From positions 2,711,981-2,775,980 of the forward strand of contig BROI01000002.1 of NCBI GenBank assembly GCA_027923505.1: 64,000 nucleotides of DNA. Reading direction: 5' to 3'. Positions 19,508 through 30,230 of this stretch are shown here, piece after piece. A program made the position numbers and the translations under genes. The notes beneath the pieces are model-generated. The model was not told where the DNA came from. It did not search any database and worked only from the letters and a program-made list of their open reading frames with translations. Every line of letters starts with the position of its first letter. Within the stretch, counting starts at the first letter, position 1. The stretch is from Mayamaea pseudoterrestris (Eukaryota; Bacillariophyta; Bacillariophyceae; Sellaphorales; Sellaphoraceae).

Positions 19508-22500
19508 CTACCGCCGACTTCCGATCCGGGTCGCAGTCTCGACTGTGGCCTGGAGTTTGCAATGCCAGTCGATTGGCGTTCTGGTTGACAAATGACAAAA
19601 AACTCCTTCCAATGACTTGCCTGTCACCATGCAATCCATGAGCACGCATCCTCGAAAGTTGATGTTCGTACAGTCACACCCTTTGGCGGTGGGTGCAGAC
19701 GTCCAACATCTCATCAACTCCGTCCTTCCCGTGAACGCTGCGCTCCAATCTTGTTCCTCCATGGTGCCGAAGTGCTCCTCGTTGGCTCCGTTCGTACGGA
19801 AACGGATTGCTGCGTCCGGTAACTCTCGCAAATATCCACAGACTCGCTTCACCCGCTGCAGGTGTCCCTTGCGCGGCTCCACACGGAATCGCGACAGACT
19901 CACAACTGCTACGGCAATGTCAAATCGTCCCAAAGTAATCGCCCACTGAAGTGCTCCGACTAGAGACTGGTAAATCTTCTTCTCTTGGTCGTTCAGTAGC
20001 TCGCTTTGGTCAAGTTCGGGATGATCGTCTTTGTCGATTGGTGATGAATACTTCTTCGGAGGACCTTCAAACAACCGCTCGTACTGCGCCAAGAGTTTCG
20101 CAACGTAGGTCTTGGCCGACCAGTAAAGAGTTCCATCAGGGTCTCGTCCAAAGTCACCGCCGAGATGATACTCGGGATGTCCAACACCTTTGAGCTTAAA
20201 CTTGTACTTCTCCTCTAGCATCTTGAAGAACGCTGCTGGATCGTCTGAAATATTCAACAGATCGTCGACCCATACACAGAGGTAGTCGTAGCTGTCGCCG
20301 GCGTCCTTGATCCACAGATCGGAATCGCAATAGGACGGCTTCCACCCTTCCGCAAGTAGGGCGTCGGCTAAGCGTTCGTGAAATCGTGCTCCGCTCGTTC
20401 GCAATCCGTACAAAGCCTTGACGATGACCAGGATGTGTCCTTCGCGCTCCCCGAACTCGGGGCCTCCAACGAAGTATACCTTCTCCTTGGTGAACGCTTC
20501 GAGATAAGCATTCCCAATGTCACCGACCATGCACTTCTTGCCGTTCGCTTCTCCAATGACGAGAGCTAGACGCATTGCCTTCAATGAGATAACACTGGAG
20601 TAGGCATCGTCGTTGTCTTTCGTCATGTGGCCGCCTGCAACGAGACGTGCCTTGTATCGCAAATCGTGCTTGACATCGTACACAAAATGGACTCGGATCT
20701 TCTGGTAACCAGTTGGTGGTGTTGTGGTGGAACTCGGACCGAGATCTTGAAACGTCTCGTACTCGTCCAGGTTCGCAAGCTCCACGCCTTCTGCATCCGT
20801 CCACTTCGTGTGTCCTGCAGCTTCTTGTAGACGTCGCGCTTCCTTCCAATCTCGGGGTACTTGGACTCCAAACTTGTAGCGCGGTCCGTTCTTCTGCTGC
20901 TCCATTCGGGCGATCGCCACCTTGCGCGCAACCTTCTTGGCGTTCCGGGCCCATCGATTCAACGATGTCCATCCGTCCTTGTCGAGAAGATTATGCTTTT
21001 GCGCGTAGGCTGCCACTGATACTTTGTCGCTTTCGATCATCGCGTTGAGAGGCTCCCAAGTCTTGGATCCATCGTCCCATTGTACAAGGACGTTCCACTT
21101 GGAGTGCTTCCAGTTCTTCGACTTGCTCGTCAGCGGACCCTGATGGTCTAGAATCTCCTTGAAGAACCATTTACGCTCAGGATTCGCCATGTCTTGGTTC
21201 ACTTCGGCCTCGTAGAGATCGGAAACCTCGACATACGACATGATTTCGTCCGCTTCGCCGTTGCCAAGCTTCAGCATCATTTTAATGTTCTGATGGTTCT
21301 GGGCGTCGCGGTTGTTCAGCTTGCTCATGACGGTCGCTCGAACTTCTTGCCCGTCGTCCGTCTTCATGAGAAACGACTTGCCGATAAGTTCATCGGGTGC
21401 ATACTTCGGGAGTTTGCGCCACGGATTGATGTTCTTCTTCTTCGGCTTGTCGTCGTCGTCATCGTCATCGGCAGGATTCGGATCTAGCTCCCCGTCGGTC
21501 ATATCGTCGTCTTCCGGGTATTCCACCGTCTCGACCAAAGGGGTATCGTCTTCGTCAGGAATGAAAGAATCATCGTCTCTGCTGTCGGCGTCGGTAATCT
21601 TCTTGATCATTTCCGGCATAAGGATCTCGCCACCTAGACCAGGTACGGTATAGAGACGCGGCTCCCCTTCTTTCATGACTGGGGAAGCAGGTGCCGGTAC
21701 GCGAAGGTTCAAAAATTTTGGGTCATTTCGGGGTAAGCAAACCGATCGCGTCATGATCTCGTGGGTCTCGCAATCACAGATGAAGTACGTCAGGTCGTCT
21801 CCGCACGTCGTGTTGGGACCAAGCCAGTACGCCGCGCGCTGGCGGGTACCCGGGGCCTCGACATCCTTGACAAAGTAGTTGACAATTTCAAACCAACGAA
21901 AATGCAAATACTTCGACACGTCGGGGACTTGCCCAGTGATAAACTCGATGGGAGACTTGCCGTCCAAGGCAGGATGCGACAAATGACGGTACATCTCGGT
22001 CTGAAAGAGTAAAGCGCGTAGCCAGAAGCATGCCGGAGTGCCTGTTCGGTCCATAAGTCGTTCATGACTTTCCTTGACGTGTCCGATGATGCGCTCGGCT
22101 GGATTTTGATTCTGGTAGTACGGCTCCGATGTATGACGACGGCGAATCATGAACTCGCGCATTACTTCGTCAAACTCGGCACTCATCGCTTCTTTCGCAT
22201 TATCCGAGAAGACTTCCAACGGAGCTCCAAACTCGCGGATGAAATCACGGAATCGTTTCGGTACGTCACCTTTCGTCCGCATGGGATACACGACAATGAT
22301 CTGACTGCGACAGCCATAGAATAGCTGCACGCATGTGCACCCTGCATGTCCGTCGATATGATCATCCATGGCTGGTTCGTCGAAGAACATGGTGTCATGG
22401 GCCACTCGATCATCTAGACGGTAGACGTTCAGGAATCGGCTCTTTCGATGCATTCGTGGGGGGTATCGGCGCTCGTGCATGTTGAACTGCGTGCTGTGGC

Positions 22501-24958
22501 GCAAAGTATCCTTGATCGTCTGCGCCGGGTACCATGCAAAGTTCGGCAGCAATGCGTCGATATCAGGTTTCTTTGGCAGGATAGACTTGTAGGGCTGATA
22601 GACGAGATCCGCATTGTACTTCTGTACGACGGCACAAACATTCAGCTCCTTCTCGGTGTAAACAGGTTGATTGTCGTGTCCGAGATTCGTATACGTCACG
22701 TTGCTTTGACGATGGGTGCGATTCCGCGTACGCGAACGTGTCACGCGCGTGAAGCCCTCTTCGTCGTCACTGTCTTCGTCGTCTTCGTCGCGCGACAACA
22801 AGTCCGGTACGTCGTCCTCGTCGTCATCGTCATCCGAAGAGTCATAGTCGTCGTCCTCGGTCGGCTCGACGTCAAACTCATTCGGATCCCAAGGTCCATC
22901 GAAGGTCATCATGACCCGAGGTAAGGTGTGAAGCTCATGCGCCGACACTGGAAACATTGGCAAGGTCGCCATGCCACTTTCCATCCCGAGCATAAACTTG
23001 TATCCATCTGGCGTTTCGATTCGTAACTTGCCACCAAAGTTGTAATGCTTGTCGTTGACATGAAGTCCGAAGGCTTCCATCTGCATACTCGAATGAATCG
23101 TCTTGCCGGTTCCAGAATATGCGTAATTATGGAACTCGCCGACGACCCAACCCTTGGTGCTCTTAAGCTTGGCGACTGCTGTGACGGTAGACAGGTCCGG
23201 AAGTTTGAGACCACCGACTCCAGTGACTTCAATCTTGTGGAACTTGTCCTCGGTAAGGATGCGGCCGTCCGCTCCCCATACTCCGCCACTCGCGCCGCGA
23301 TCGACAGTCGACGCTGAATGCTTATCCAAGTCAATGCTCGCGACTTTGTACTTGCGACTCTGAGCGATATTCGCTCCCCGAGTCGTAGTCGTGGGCTGGT
23401 CTGGACCTAAGAAACTTCGCATCGCTGAGCCACGGCTGGTGTTGTTCACACGCTCAGTCGCTGCACTCGCCGTCGTTGCCGCTGATGAAGTGGCTGCGAC
23501 GTTTGCGTTGCGTGTTGTACTCGTCGTCTGCGTGGTGCCTGCCTGTGTTGCTGATGTCGAACCACCTGCAGCACTGGCCGCTCGACTCGTACCACGGCGT
23601 TCAAACACTTCATGTTGCTGATCGCGGGTAAGGAGTCGCCACGTGTTTGGTGGAATCGTCGCATTCACGTCGCTGGGGATTTCGATCGTCTTCGTGTCGG
23701 CATAGCTGCGAACATACGTACGAGTATCTCCCCGACCGCGGCCGCTGCCGCCGCCTCGTCCTGTGCTCAAGTCGCCGCGACCACCGCCCCCCTGACTGGA
23801 TTGCTGATTGTTGCTGCTACTTGGCGTAGACTGGGAATTGTTCGCGCTTGCCTTCTTCGTCTTCTCCTTCTCTTTCTTGGTCTGCTCAGATTGGTTCGCC
23901 TGACGCTTCTCGGTCTCCTTGATGCCACGACGATTGTCAGATTGACGTGCGACGTCGTTCAGGAGGTTCCAAAACTGGGTGTACGCCATCGGGTTGCCGG
24001 TCTTGGACTCTTCGATCAGCGCCATGTTCACCGCCGCTGCCATATCCGCATGGCGGAAAACCGCGCGTTCCAAAATCTGACGCTTCGTGCTTGCTGTAAG
24101 TAGCTCGGTTTCCTCGGCGTAGTCATTGTAGTTCTCTTCCTTGCTGGACCACTGGATAAGCCAATTGACGAGAGACTTGGCGTAACCCGCGTCGAGGGTG
24201 AAGTTGCGCCATTCGTCTTCGGCCGAACGTAGATCCAACTTGCGCGCCATCCCGTCGAGGAATGTCGCCTCCAACTCTGCAATGCACGCTGAGGCATTCG
24301 CGCTGTCGATGTGCTTGCGGACAATGAGCTTGCTCTGCGGAGTCTTGCAGGTATACTCGAGCGCCGCTAAAAGCTTCGAACACTGATACTGATACTCGGC
24401 GAATTCGGGCTCGAGTGCAGCTGGTGCCTTGAACTCGTCGTCCCAAAAGTAGCCAAGTCGCTCGCTTCGCATGCGGTTATTGAAGGCCCGCCAGTAGGAG
24501 CAGAACTTGCGATCGTTCTTAAGCTCCAGCATGGTCTTCAGATCCAGCTTGATGTCATGTCGCTTCGTCGTGTTGTCGTTGCCTCCGATAACGCTGAAGT
24601 CTCCGAAACTGCGGTTGCCTGCGGTTGGTGACCCCGGTGCTACTGGGAGGTCTCGGCTCGTAATCTGGTCTTTCTCCAAGTCTTGCCATTGCGCAGTCGT
24701 CCGACGTTGCTCGTGAATCCAACTCATGAGCTTGCGCAATCGGCTTGTTCGTATCGTCGACCACTGGTACTGGTTCTTAATGTTCGTCACGTCTTGTTCC
24801 GACAACTCGGCCATCGCCTCCGCAGTCGTGAGTTCCTCGGATTCGAAGCATACTGCGGTAGGGTCGTTTGGGTCCCAAGCTGCGGACGCTGCGAGCCACG
24901 GAATATCGAAGACTTTACCGACGGCACGCTTGTAGGTCGTTACATCAATCGTCGTCAT
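19508..24958 (-). CDS. Copia gag-pol polyprotein, copy 2
   Basis: 1,816 aa with the same amino-acid sequence as copy 1. The only coding difference I found is silent (a Pro codon; T at 24626 versus C at 17916 on the plus strand). Protease-like DRGA, DD35E integrase, chromodomain-like module and VWVDD reverse transcriptase lie at the same residue positions. It stops early in RNase H like copy 1, so it is probably not fully autonomous. Confidence 0.92.
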   Translation of the reverse strand: MTTIDVTTYKRAVGKVFDIPWLAASAAWDPNDPTAVCFESEELTTAEAMAELSEQDVTNIKNQYQWSTIRTSRLRKLMSWIHEQRRTTAQWQDLEKDQITSRDLPVAPGSPTAGNRSFGDFSVIGGNDNTTKRHDIKLDLKTMLELKNDRKFCSYWRAFNNRMRSERLGYFWDDEFKAPAALEPEFAEYQYQCSKLLAALEYTCKTPQSKLIVRKHIDSANASACIAELEATFLDGMARKLDLRSAEDEWRNFTLDAGYAKSLVNWLIQWSSKEENYNDYAEETELLTASTKRQILERAVFRHADMAAAVNMALIEESKTGNPMAYTQFWNLLNDVARQSDNRRGIKETEKRQANQSEQTKKEKEKTKKASANNSQSTPSSSNNQQSSQGGGGRGDLSTGRGGGSGRGRGDTRTYVRSYADTKTIEIPSDVNATIPPNTWRLLTRDQQHEVFERRGTSRAASAAGGSTSATQAGTTQTTSTTRNANVAATSSAATTASAATERVNNTSRGSAMRSFLGPDQPTTTTRGANIAQSRKYKVASIDLDKHSASTVDRGASGGVWGADGRILTEDKFHKIEVTGVGGLKLPDLSTVTAVAKLKSTKGWVVGEFHNYAYSGTGKTIHSSMQMEAFGLHVNDKHYNFGGKLRIETPDGYKFMLGMESGMATLPMFPVSAHELHTLPRVMMTFDGPWDPNEFDVEPTEDDDYDSSDDDDDEDDVPDLLSRDEDDEDSDDEEGFTRVTRSRTRNRTHRQSNVTYTNLGHDNQPVYTEKELNVCAVVQKYNADLVYQPYKSILPKKPDIDALLPNFAWYPAQTIKDTLRHSTQFNMHERRYPPRMHRKSRFLNVYRLDDRVAHDTMFFDEPAMDDHIDGHAGCTCVQLFYGCRSQIIVVYPMRTKGDVPKRFRDFIREFGAPLEVFSDNAKEAMSAEFDEVMREFMIRRRHTSEPYYQNQNPAERIIGHVKESHERLMDRTGTPACFWLRALLFQTEMYRHLSHPALDGKSPIEFITGQVPDVSKYLHFRWFEIVNYFVKDVEAPGTRQRAAYWLGPNTTCGDDLTYFICDCETHEIMTRSVCLPRNDPKFLNLRVPAPASPVMKEGEPRLYTVPGLGGEILMPEMIKKITDADSRDDDSFIPDEDDTPLVETVEYPEDDDMTDGELDPNPADDDDDDDKPKKKNINPWRKLPKYAPDELIGKSFLMKTDDGQEVRATVMSKLNNRDAQNHQNIKMMLKLGNGEADEIMSYVEVSDLYEAEVNQDMANPERKWFFKEILDHQGPLTSKSKNWKHSKWNVLVQWDDGSKTWEPLNAMIESDKVSVAAYAQKHNLLDKDGWTSLNRWARNAKKVARKVAIARMEQQKNGPRYKFGVQVPRDWKEARRLQEAAGHTKWTDAEGVELANLDEYETFQDLGPSSTTTPPTGYQKIRVHFVYDVKHDLRYKARLVAGGHMTKDNDDAYSSVISLKAMRLALVIGEANGKKCMVGDIGNAYLEAFTKEKVYFVGGPEFGEREGHILVIVKALYGLRTSGARFHERLADALLAEGWKPSYCDSDLWIKDAGDSYDYLCVWVDDLLNISDDPAAFFKMLEEKYKFKLKGVGHPEYHLGGDFGRDPDGTLYWSAKTYVAKLLAQYERLFEGPPKKYSSPIDKDDHPELDQSELLNDQEKKIYQSLVGALQWAITLGRFDIAVAVVSLSRFRVEPRKGHLQRVKRVCGYLRELPDAAIRFRTNGANEEHFGTMEEQDWSAAFTGRTELMRCWTSAPTAKGCDCTNINFRGCVLMDCMVTGKSLEGVFCHLSTRTPIDWHCKLQATVETATRIGSRR

Positions 24959-25056
24959 GGTGGAGGTTGATCAGAGGAATCGGACTCGCTGCAGACGAAT
25001 GTGTCACAATAGCTCCCTCGCTCGTTCTCGCTCTCAAAGCACTGAAATGTTAATCT

Positions 25057-25450
25057 AACACCGTTGACGATTTCGCAGTCAACGTCTTACCTCCAAAAAG
25101 CTCCGATACAGGGTCCTTGGCCACGGTCTGTACAGCTCTTGATGGAGATGGCTCGTCGAATAGTCTTGCGCTCGCCACTACACGAATACGACTGCACTCT
25201 CGTCGCAAACTAGTAGTTCTATATTGTGAGCTTATCGCTACATCGCTACATCGACCACTCGGAAGATCATCCGATCAATCCGTTTCTTTCAATCACATTA
25301 CATCAGTCGTAACTGGTCGTTCCATTCATACAACGCATCCACACGACGGTTGCGCACTTTCTTCATTCACATGTCACATACGACAGCTGCGGACTCGACA
25401 CAAGCTAATTAGGGTTCGGGCTCTTGACTTCGCCGCTCTGCGACTTGTCA
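25057..25450 (-). repeat. LTR D (5' LTR of copy 2)
   Basis: 394 bp, matching LTR B and differing from LTR C by the same set of changes that separate LTR A and B. Confidence 0.92.
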
Positions 25451-26310
25451 ATATGACTTAAAAGTAGATGGACCTCACTCATTTAGCGGAACACATTGGA
25501 CTTGATAGGTGGATGGACCTCGCTCATTGAGCGGGAACACATTGGACCTGAAATTGGATGGAACTCACTTATCTAGCAGTAGTGCATTGGACTTGAAAGT
25601 GGATGGGCCTCACTCATGTAGTGGACTTGATAGGTGGATGGACCTCACTCAATTAGCGGGTACACCTTCAACTTGATAGGTGGATGGACCTCACTCATTT
25701 AGCGGGAACACATTAAACTTGAAAGTGGGATGGACCAAACTTATTTTGCGGGACGCATTGGACTTGAAAGTGGATGGACCTCACTCATTTAGTGGGAACA
25801 CATATGACTTAAAAGTAGATGGACCTCACTCATTTAGCGGAACACATTGGACTTGATAGGTGGATGGACCTCGCTCATTGAGCGGGAACACATTGGACCT
25901 GAAATTGGATGGAACTCACTTATCTAGCAGTAGTGCATTGGACTTGAAAGTGGATGGGCCTCACTCATGTAGTGGACTTGATAGGTGGATGGACCTAACT
26001 CAATTAGCGGGTACACCTTGGACTTGATAGGTGGATGGACCTCACTCATTTAGCGGGAACACATTGGACTTGAAAGTGGATGGAACTCACTTATTTAGCG
26101 GTAGTGCATTGGACTTGAAAGTAGATGGGCCTCACTCATGTAGTGGACTTGATAGGTGGATAGACCTCACTCAACTAACGGGAACACCTTGGACTTGATA
26201 GGTGGATGGACCTCACTCATTTAGCGGGAACACATTAAACTTGATAGTGGATGGACCTTACTCATTTAGCTAGATACATTGGACTTGAAAGTGGATGGAC
26301 CTCACTTATA
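25451..26310. repeat. Satellite of about 46-bp units with 351-bp higher-order period
   Basis: Imperfect tandem units built on ACTTGATAGGTGGATGGACC, TCACTCATTTAGCGGGAACA and CATTGG, about 46 bp each, with some shortened units. A block beginning ATATGACTTAAAAGTAGATGG at 25451 recurs at 25802 with the same unit variants in the same order, giving a 351-bp higher-order repeat. No open frame runs through it. It ends near 26310. Confidence 0.9.
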
Positions 26311-26610
26311 ACCATGACATTATTTGCTATAATATTACTAGCACAGGATGCTCACTTGTAGCATGTTACTTGCGAGACAGATGTTAATGTCTCATGTGAC
26401 ATATGGGATTCCGATGGGTTCTGCATGTTGAAGTTTCATTATAGTAGTCGTAGAAAGTGAGTCACAGACTGACAGACACAACATTTTTTATACTCACTGT
26501 ACCCTACGGGTCAGTGATTCATTCATTCATCCTGCTCTCGTAGGTACCGAGTCTGTGTGTCACAAGTAAGCATTAATTACAATAGAAGGCAAACAAGGGA
26601 AGCTAACGTC
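26311..26610. other. Spacer upstream of the MsrB-like gene
   Basis: AT-rich sequence with an ATTCATTCATTC microrepeat at about 26518-26530. It should hold the promoter and 5' UTR of the next gene. No defined element was recognised. Confidence 0.4.
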
Positions 26611-27333
26611 ATGGGTGGTAAAACTTTTGGTCCTCCAGTAGTCATGGGCGACGAGTCAATCATGGTAAGCACGATTGAACGAGGACTTGGCAGCATAGCA
26701 CCTTCACTGCATATTGGCAGTTCTCACACTCGTTTGTTTGCGCAGGACCCAAAGGCTCACGGCACATCTGACACTCCAGTTCAAGCTCAGTTGCGTTGGA
26801 ACTGTGATCGTGAATTGGCGGATGGTATTTGCAACTTTAATCGCCACTACGCAGAAAACTCGGGTTACTTTGAAAAGATTTCGGCGTTCATGCAGGAAGC
26901 CAAGGCAGCAACGCAGCCCATGGAATACTACGACTCGAACACTGGAAAGCTCTTGTTCACGGCACCGAAAGGGAGAAGCATGGAAGATTATCTCGTTGAA
27001 AGCAAGGCGCATGGTTGGTAAGTACTAGCAGCCGTAGTGTTAACGCATTGCTTTTCTTGCAGGTTGCTGACCCAAAATTGTCAACTTGCTTTGTAGGCCC
27101 TCGTTTAGGGATGAAGAGGTGAACTGGGAGTTTGTGCGTGTACTCCCGGATGGTGAGACTGTAAGCGTTGACGGAACTCATTTAGGTATGTGATGCAATG
27201 TAATGGCAATGTGTGGGTTTGTTCGTTTCTGATGCTCGCTAACATATTTAAACTTTTAGGCCACAATATCCCCGACAAGAGTGGTAATCGATACTGTATC
27301 AACCTGGTCTCAGTTGCAGGAAATTCTGTGTAA
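26611..27333 (+). CDS. MsrB-related (SelR-fold) conserved protein
   Basis: Three exons: 26611-27017, 27097-27185 and 27260-27333. Introns are 79 and 74 bp and all junctions keep frame, giving 189 aa from ATG 26611. The C-terminal half follows the methionine-R-sulfoxide reductase B pattern: HGWPSFRDEE, VSVDGTHLGHNIPD and GNRYCINLVSVAGN, with the Cys of RYCIN at the catalytic position. The paired CxxC zinc sites of many MsrB enzymes are not present. The N-terminal half has a conserved-looking region (CDRELADGICNFNRHYAE, GYFEKISAFMQE) and then YYDSNTGKLLFTAP. No clear organelle signal. Reductase activity on Met-R-sulfoxide is plausible but not certain. Confidence 0.78.
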
Positions 27334-27398
27334 ATTAGTCAACGACTATTTGGTAGTTCTAAGTAACATCAATCGTTATTGCCAACACGTTCTACGTT

Positions 27399-28151
27399 TT
27401 ACATTGTCGTGACTCCAGCCGCGTAGTTCATGTCCGTCTGATCCATGACAACGTCCGGCTTTGTAGGTGCACTTTTGACTTTCTCGTTGGCAACCTGTTC
27501 CGCAAACTTTACAGACGCTCGCTTCGAAACTAAATGGTCATGCCCGAGCTTCTTCTTGATTTCCGCTCGGTCCGCCAACGCCGACTGCTCCTTGACGACT
27601 CGAGCAAACTTGGCTGCGATGTCTGCTTCTTCAAACGACACAATATACTGTACATCGCCCAAGGATGTTTCCAGCGAAACGGGGTGGCGACTCTGCGCTG
27701 CATCGTTCGCCTTGGCTTGCAACTGGCTCAAAGATATAGCATATTGTGGGCTCGACGAGTCATTCGAAGCAAAGACAAAAACAAACGGCCCTTTAACGAG
27801 AACGAGGACATCCGAGTTGTTCATTGAATTGCCAAAACATCCACAGCCAATGCCTTCGCTGGTGCGTTGAATGCGGCCAGTCGCTTCAAAGTCGGCTCCC
27901 TTTGTACCACGGAGTTTATCAGCCGACGCTCCGCGCTTTCCTCCAGACCTGATAGCAATTAGTAATGCATGCGTAATGAGATGTTGTAGCTGAGGATGAT
28001 AGTAAAACTCATTGTTTGTTCTTTACCTGAAAAAGCTCTGTCGAGCGCTTCTGAAAATAGAGCTGGCTCGCTTCTTGCTTGCTGTTCCTGGAGTCAGCCC
28101 GTCCGAGGCTGGAGGGACAAAAGATTTCTTTTCGTCATCAGCTGTCATCAT
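27399..28151 (-). CDS. Conserved hypothetical protein, PH-like C-terminus
   Basis: Two exons: 28151-28027 and 27948-27399, with a 78-bp intron (28026-27949) that restores frame, giving 224 aa starting MMTADDEKKSF. The N-terminal part is basic and Ser-rich (KKRASSIFRSARQSFFR, SGGKRGASADKL). The central part (SDVLVLVKGPFVFVFA, QYAISLSQLQAK, VQYIVSFEEADIAAKFARVV) alternates beta-like strands and ends in a helix, as a PH-type fold would. This is only a shape argument. The C-terminus is Lys-rich. Family not recognised. It is convergent with the MsrB-like gene, 65 bp between stops. Confidence 0.6.
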
Positions 28152-28453
28152 GTTTGCTGTTTAATTAGAACACTGAGACTATCAGGTAGATGTGAAGGCA
28201 AGCCGCTATGATATGATCGATTGTGTTCCCATGGCAGCAAGAAGTTCGTGGGGGGATGAGTACCGCAAGGACAAATGACTGTGTTTTAGCGATGTACCGT
28301 ACTGCACGAGTACTTTATAAACCTTAAGCACAATGACGACTGCGCAAGATACTGCATAATCGTTAAATGTGTGCATATTAGCTAGACTTTGCACCTTACA
28401 TTTTCTGTCTAAAGGGCCGGTCGACAGTTTGATTTGTCTCGCGATGAAAGTCC

Positions 28454-30230
28454 CTATGACGGCCCTTCGTCCCGAGAAAACATGTCTCGCCAACTTTGAA
28501 TCGACGGCGACGCAAACGGAGTCGCTGGAAGATAAGGCGTTCCAGCCGAGTTGCTTCCAGGGGTTTGACCCGCACCGCCGACACTGCCGGGTCGGCTGTC
28601 GGTGCCTCCCGTCGACCGAAGGTCTGGATCCGGAAACACCAATCGGAATGCTCGATGTGCAAGCCATATCCATATTAGCATCCAAAACAAAGGGATCGAT
28701 AGCATTATAAGTAGAGGAACAAGGCATGGGAACAATAGCAGCTTACAAAGCGATGCAATGGAGCTCTCGAGCGAGTATGTACGCGTATCAAACACGCGAT
28801 ACCGGCAAAAGCCTCGATTGTCAACTGGAAACGCCCTGTGTCGCGCAAAGTGATGAAGTAATCGATCTTTCTCCGCCCACTTCTTATCAAGCCATGACGG
28901 ATCTGTTAAAAAGCACAGAGAATGAGAGACTTCAATGCGTATCCCGATCAGCGCGCGTCGTTCTGGCAACATACCTGAAAAGACCTCCTCCATGCTATAA
29001 CGCTTGATTTGAACGTGAATCTCTTTAGGAAACCTTCGCCTTAAAATGTTCCACAGAGTCAGCACGTTGAGCTTGTTCGAAGGCGGCAGCGAACCATCAT
29101 AACCGGCATACGCCTGCACAGAATGATGAAAGGTCAGCACGGAGCGCATGTGTCGCAACAACACTTTTACTATCATCAATGTCACTTACCATTGTTACAT
29201 CGTAGACAACCGGACTCGACTCACGCAAGCACTCTAGACTTGCATTAAAGCCTCGAGTGCGGGGAAGCAAAAGATGTCTCAGCTGCGGTCGACCTTCCCG
29301 CTTGGCAAACTCATTGCTCTTCGCCAGCATGGATTTGCGATCAGCACCATTGTGCTGTGACCAGCCCTCTGGAAAGAATAGCAAGTGCACAGGCGCCGCG
29401 TCCGAGTATTCTGCTAGACTCCTGAGTAGCTGAAAGAGCTGGTCTCTGTTGGACATGTAGTCTTCGCCATTGATCAGTGGGAACTCGAGAAACAAATGCA
29501 AAAGCTTCGCCATGAGCGACAAGTCTTGTGGACGGTGGTGAGGCTTATTGTGGCCACTCAAGCTCGAGCCAAGAGCACTCGGACCTGCTGGACCAGAGGC
29601 GCTCGCAGTGCTGGTAAAGGTCGGTGGTATCGAGCTCCCATGCCCATTAGTGTGTGCCCCGTTCGTTCGGACGACAGCCGTCAATGACTCTGCTTCCGGC
29701 ATGCTTATTTGCAGATACTCGTTTCGTAGAAACGCCTTGACGCTTCCACGTAATCCGACGCATCGTCCCAGCATGAGAATCACCCACCAATCTCCATCCA
29801 GCAAGTGGTTCGAAACAAGAAGCGACATTCCGACCGGACTCGGTACGTCGCTGTCGCCCGTCAGATAAATCCTCGTATTCGGTAGTAGCAGTGCCAACGC
29901 ATCCACAAAGGAAGCAGCTCCAAACTGTGCAGCCAACCGCCGATACAGTGGCAGAGAAAATGGTCGGACTGTCACGTACAAGACGACAAAGATCGTGGAC
30001 AAGCCAGCCACGCAGACAGCTGCTAGCATTGCTGTCACCATGTCACCCAGTAGATCCAATGGTCCGCATCGAATATTGTCTTGCTGATCATATTCTTCTT
30101 CATCTCCGTTGTGGTCGTCTGGAAAATGGACGCTGCGAGCCCTACTGGATGCTGGCAGCGAACGGTTCGTTGCGCCGTCCTGTCTTGGGAACGGAACGTT
30201 GTTGCTCTTCAATGTGCGGCGATTGTTCAT
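28454..30230 (-). CDS. LPLAT-type acyltransferase (lysophospholipid/LPA acyltransferase)
   Basis: Two exons: 30230-29190 and 29113-28454 (76-bp intron, phase 0), 566 aa from ATG 30230. Motifs of the PlsC/LPLAT family: catalytic NHLLDGD (HX4D, residues 142-147), FPEG (286-289) in LLFFPEGWSQHN, and YDVTMAYAGY across the splice site. The overall plan (N-terminal membrane segment about 62-90, catalytic core, C-terminal hydrophobic pair) resembles LCLAT1/AGPAT8-like acyltransferases, which acylate lysophospholipids in the ER. A Ser/Thr/Pro/Gly-rich insertion of about 50 residues (about 188-238) separates the first two motifs. The C-terminal tail is Ser/Gly/Pro-rich. Exact substrate unknown. Confidence 0.82.

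Larger units (their letters stand above)
18746..25450 (-). mobile_element. Full-length Ty1/copia retrotransposon, copy 2 of tandem pair
   Basis: 6,705 bp, same structure and orientation as copy 1 at an exact offset of 6,710 bp. It is flanked on both sides by ATATG. The right flank is satellite DNA, in which the same ATATGACTTAAAAG string recurs at 25802, so the element appears to have inserted into the satellite. The left satellite flank is absent and replaced by copy 1. Confidence 0.93.

Noticed and set aside
25451-26310. CRISPR-like array
   Set aside because: Repeats are contiguous and variable with no unique spacers of constant length; the setting is eukaryotic. It is a satellite.
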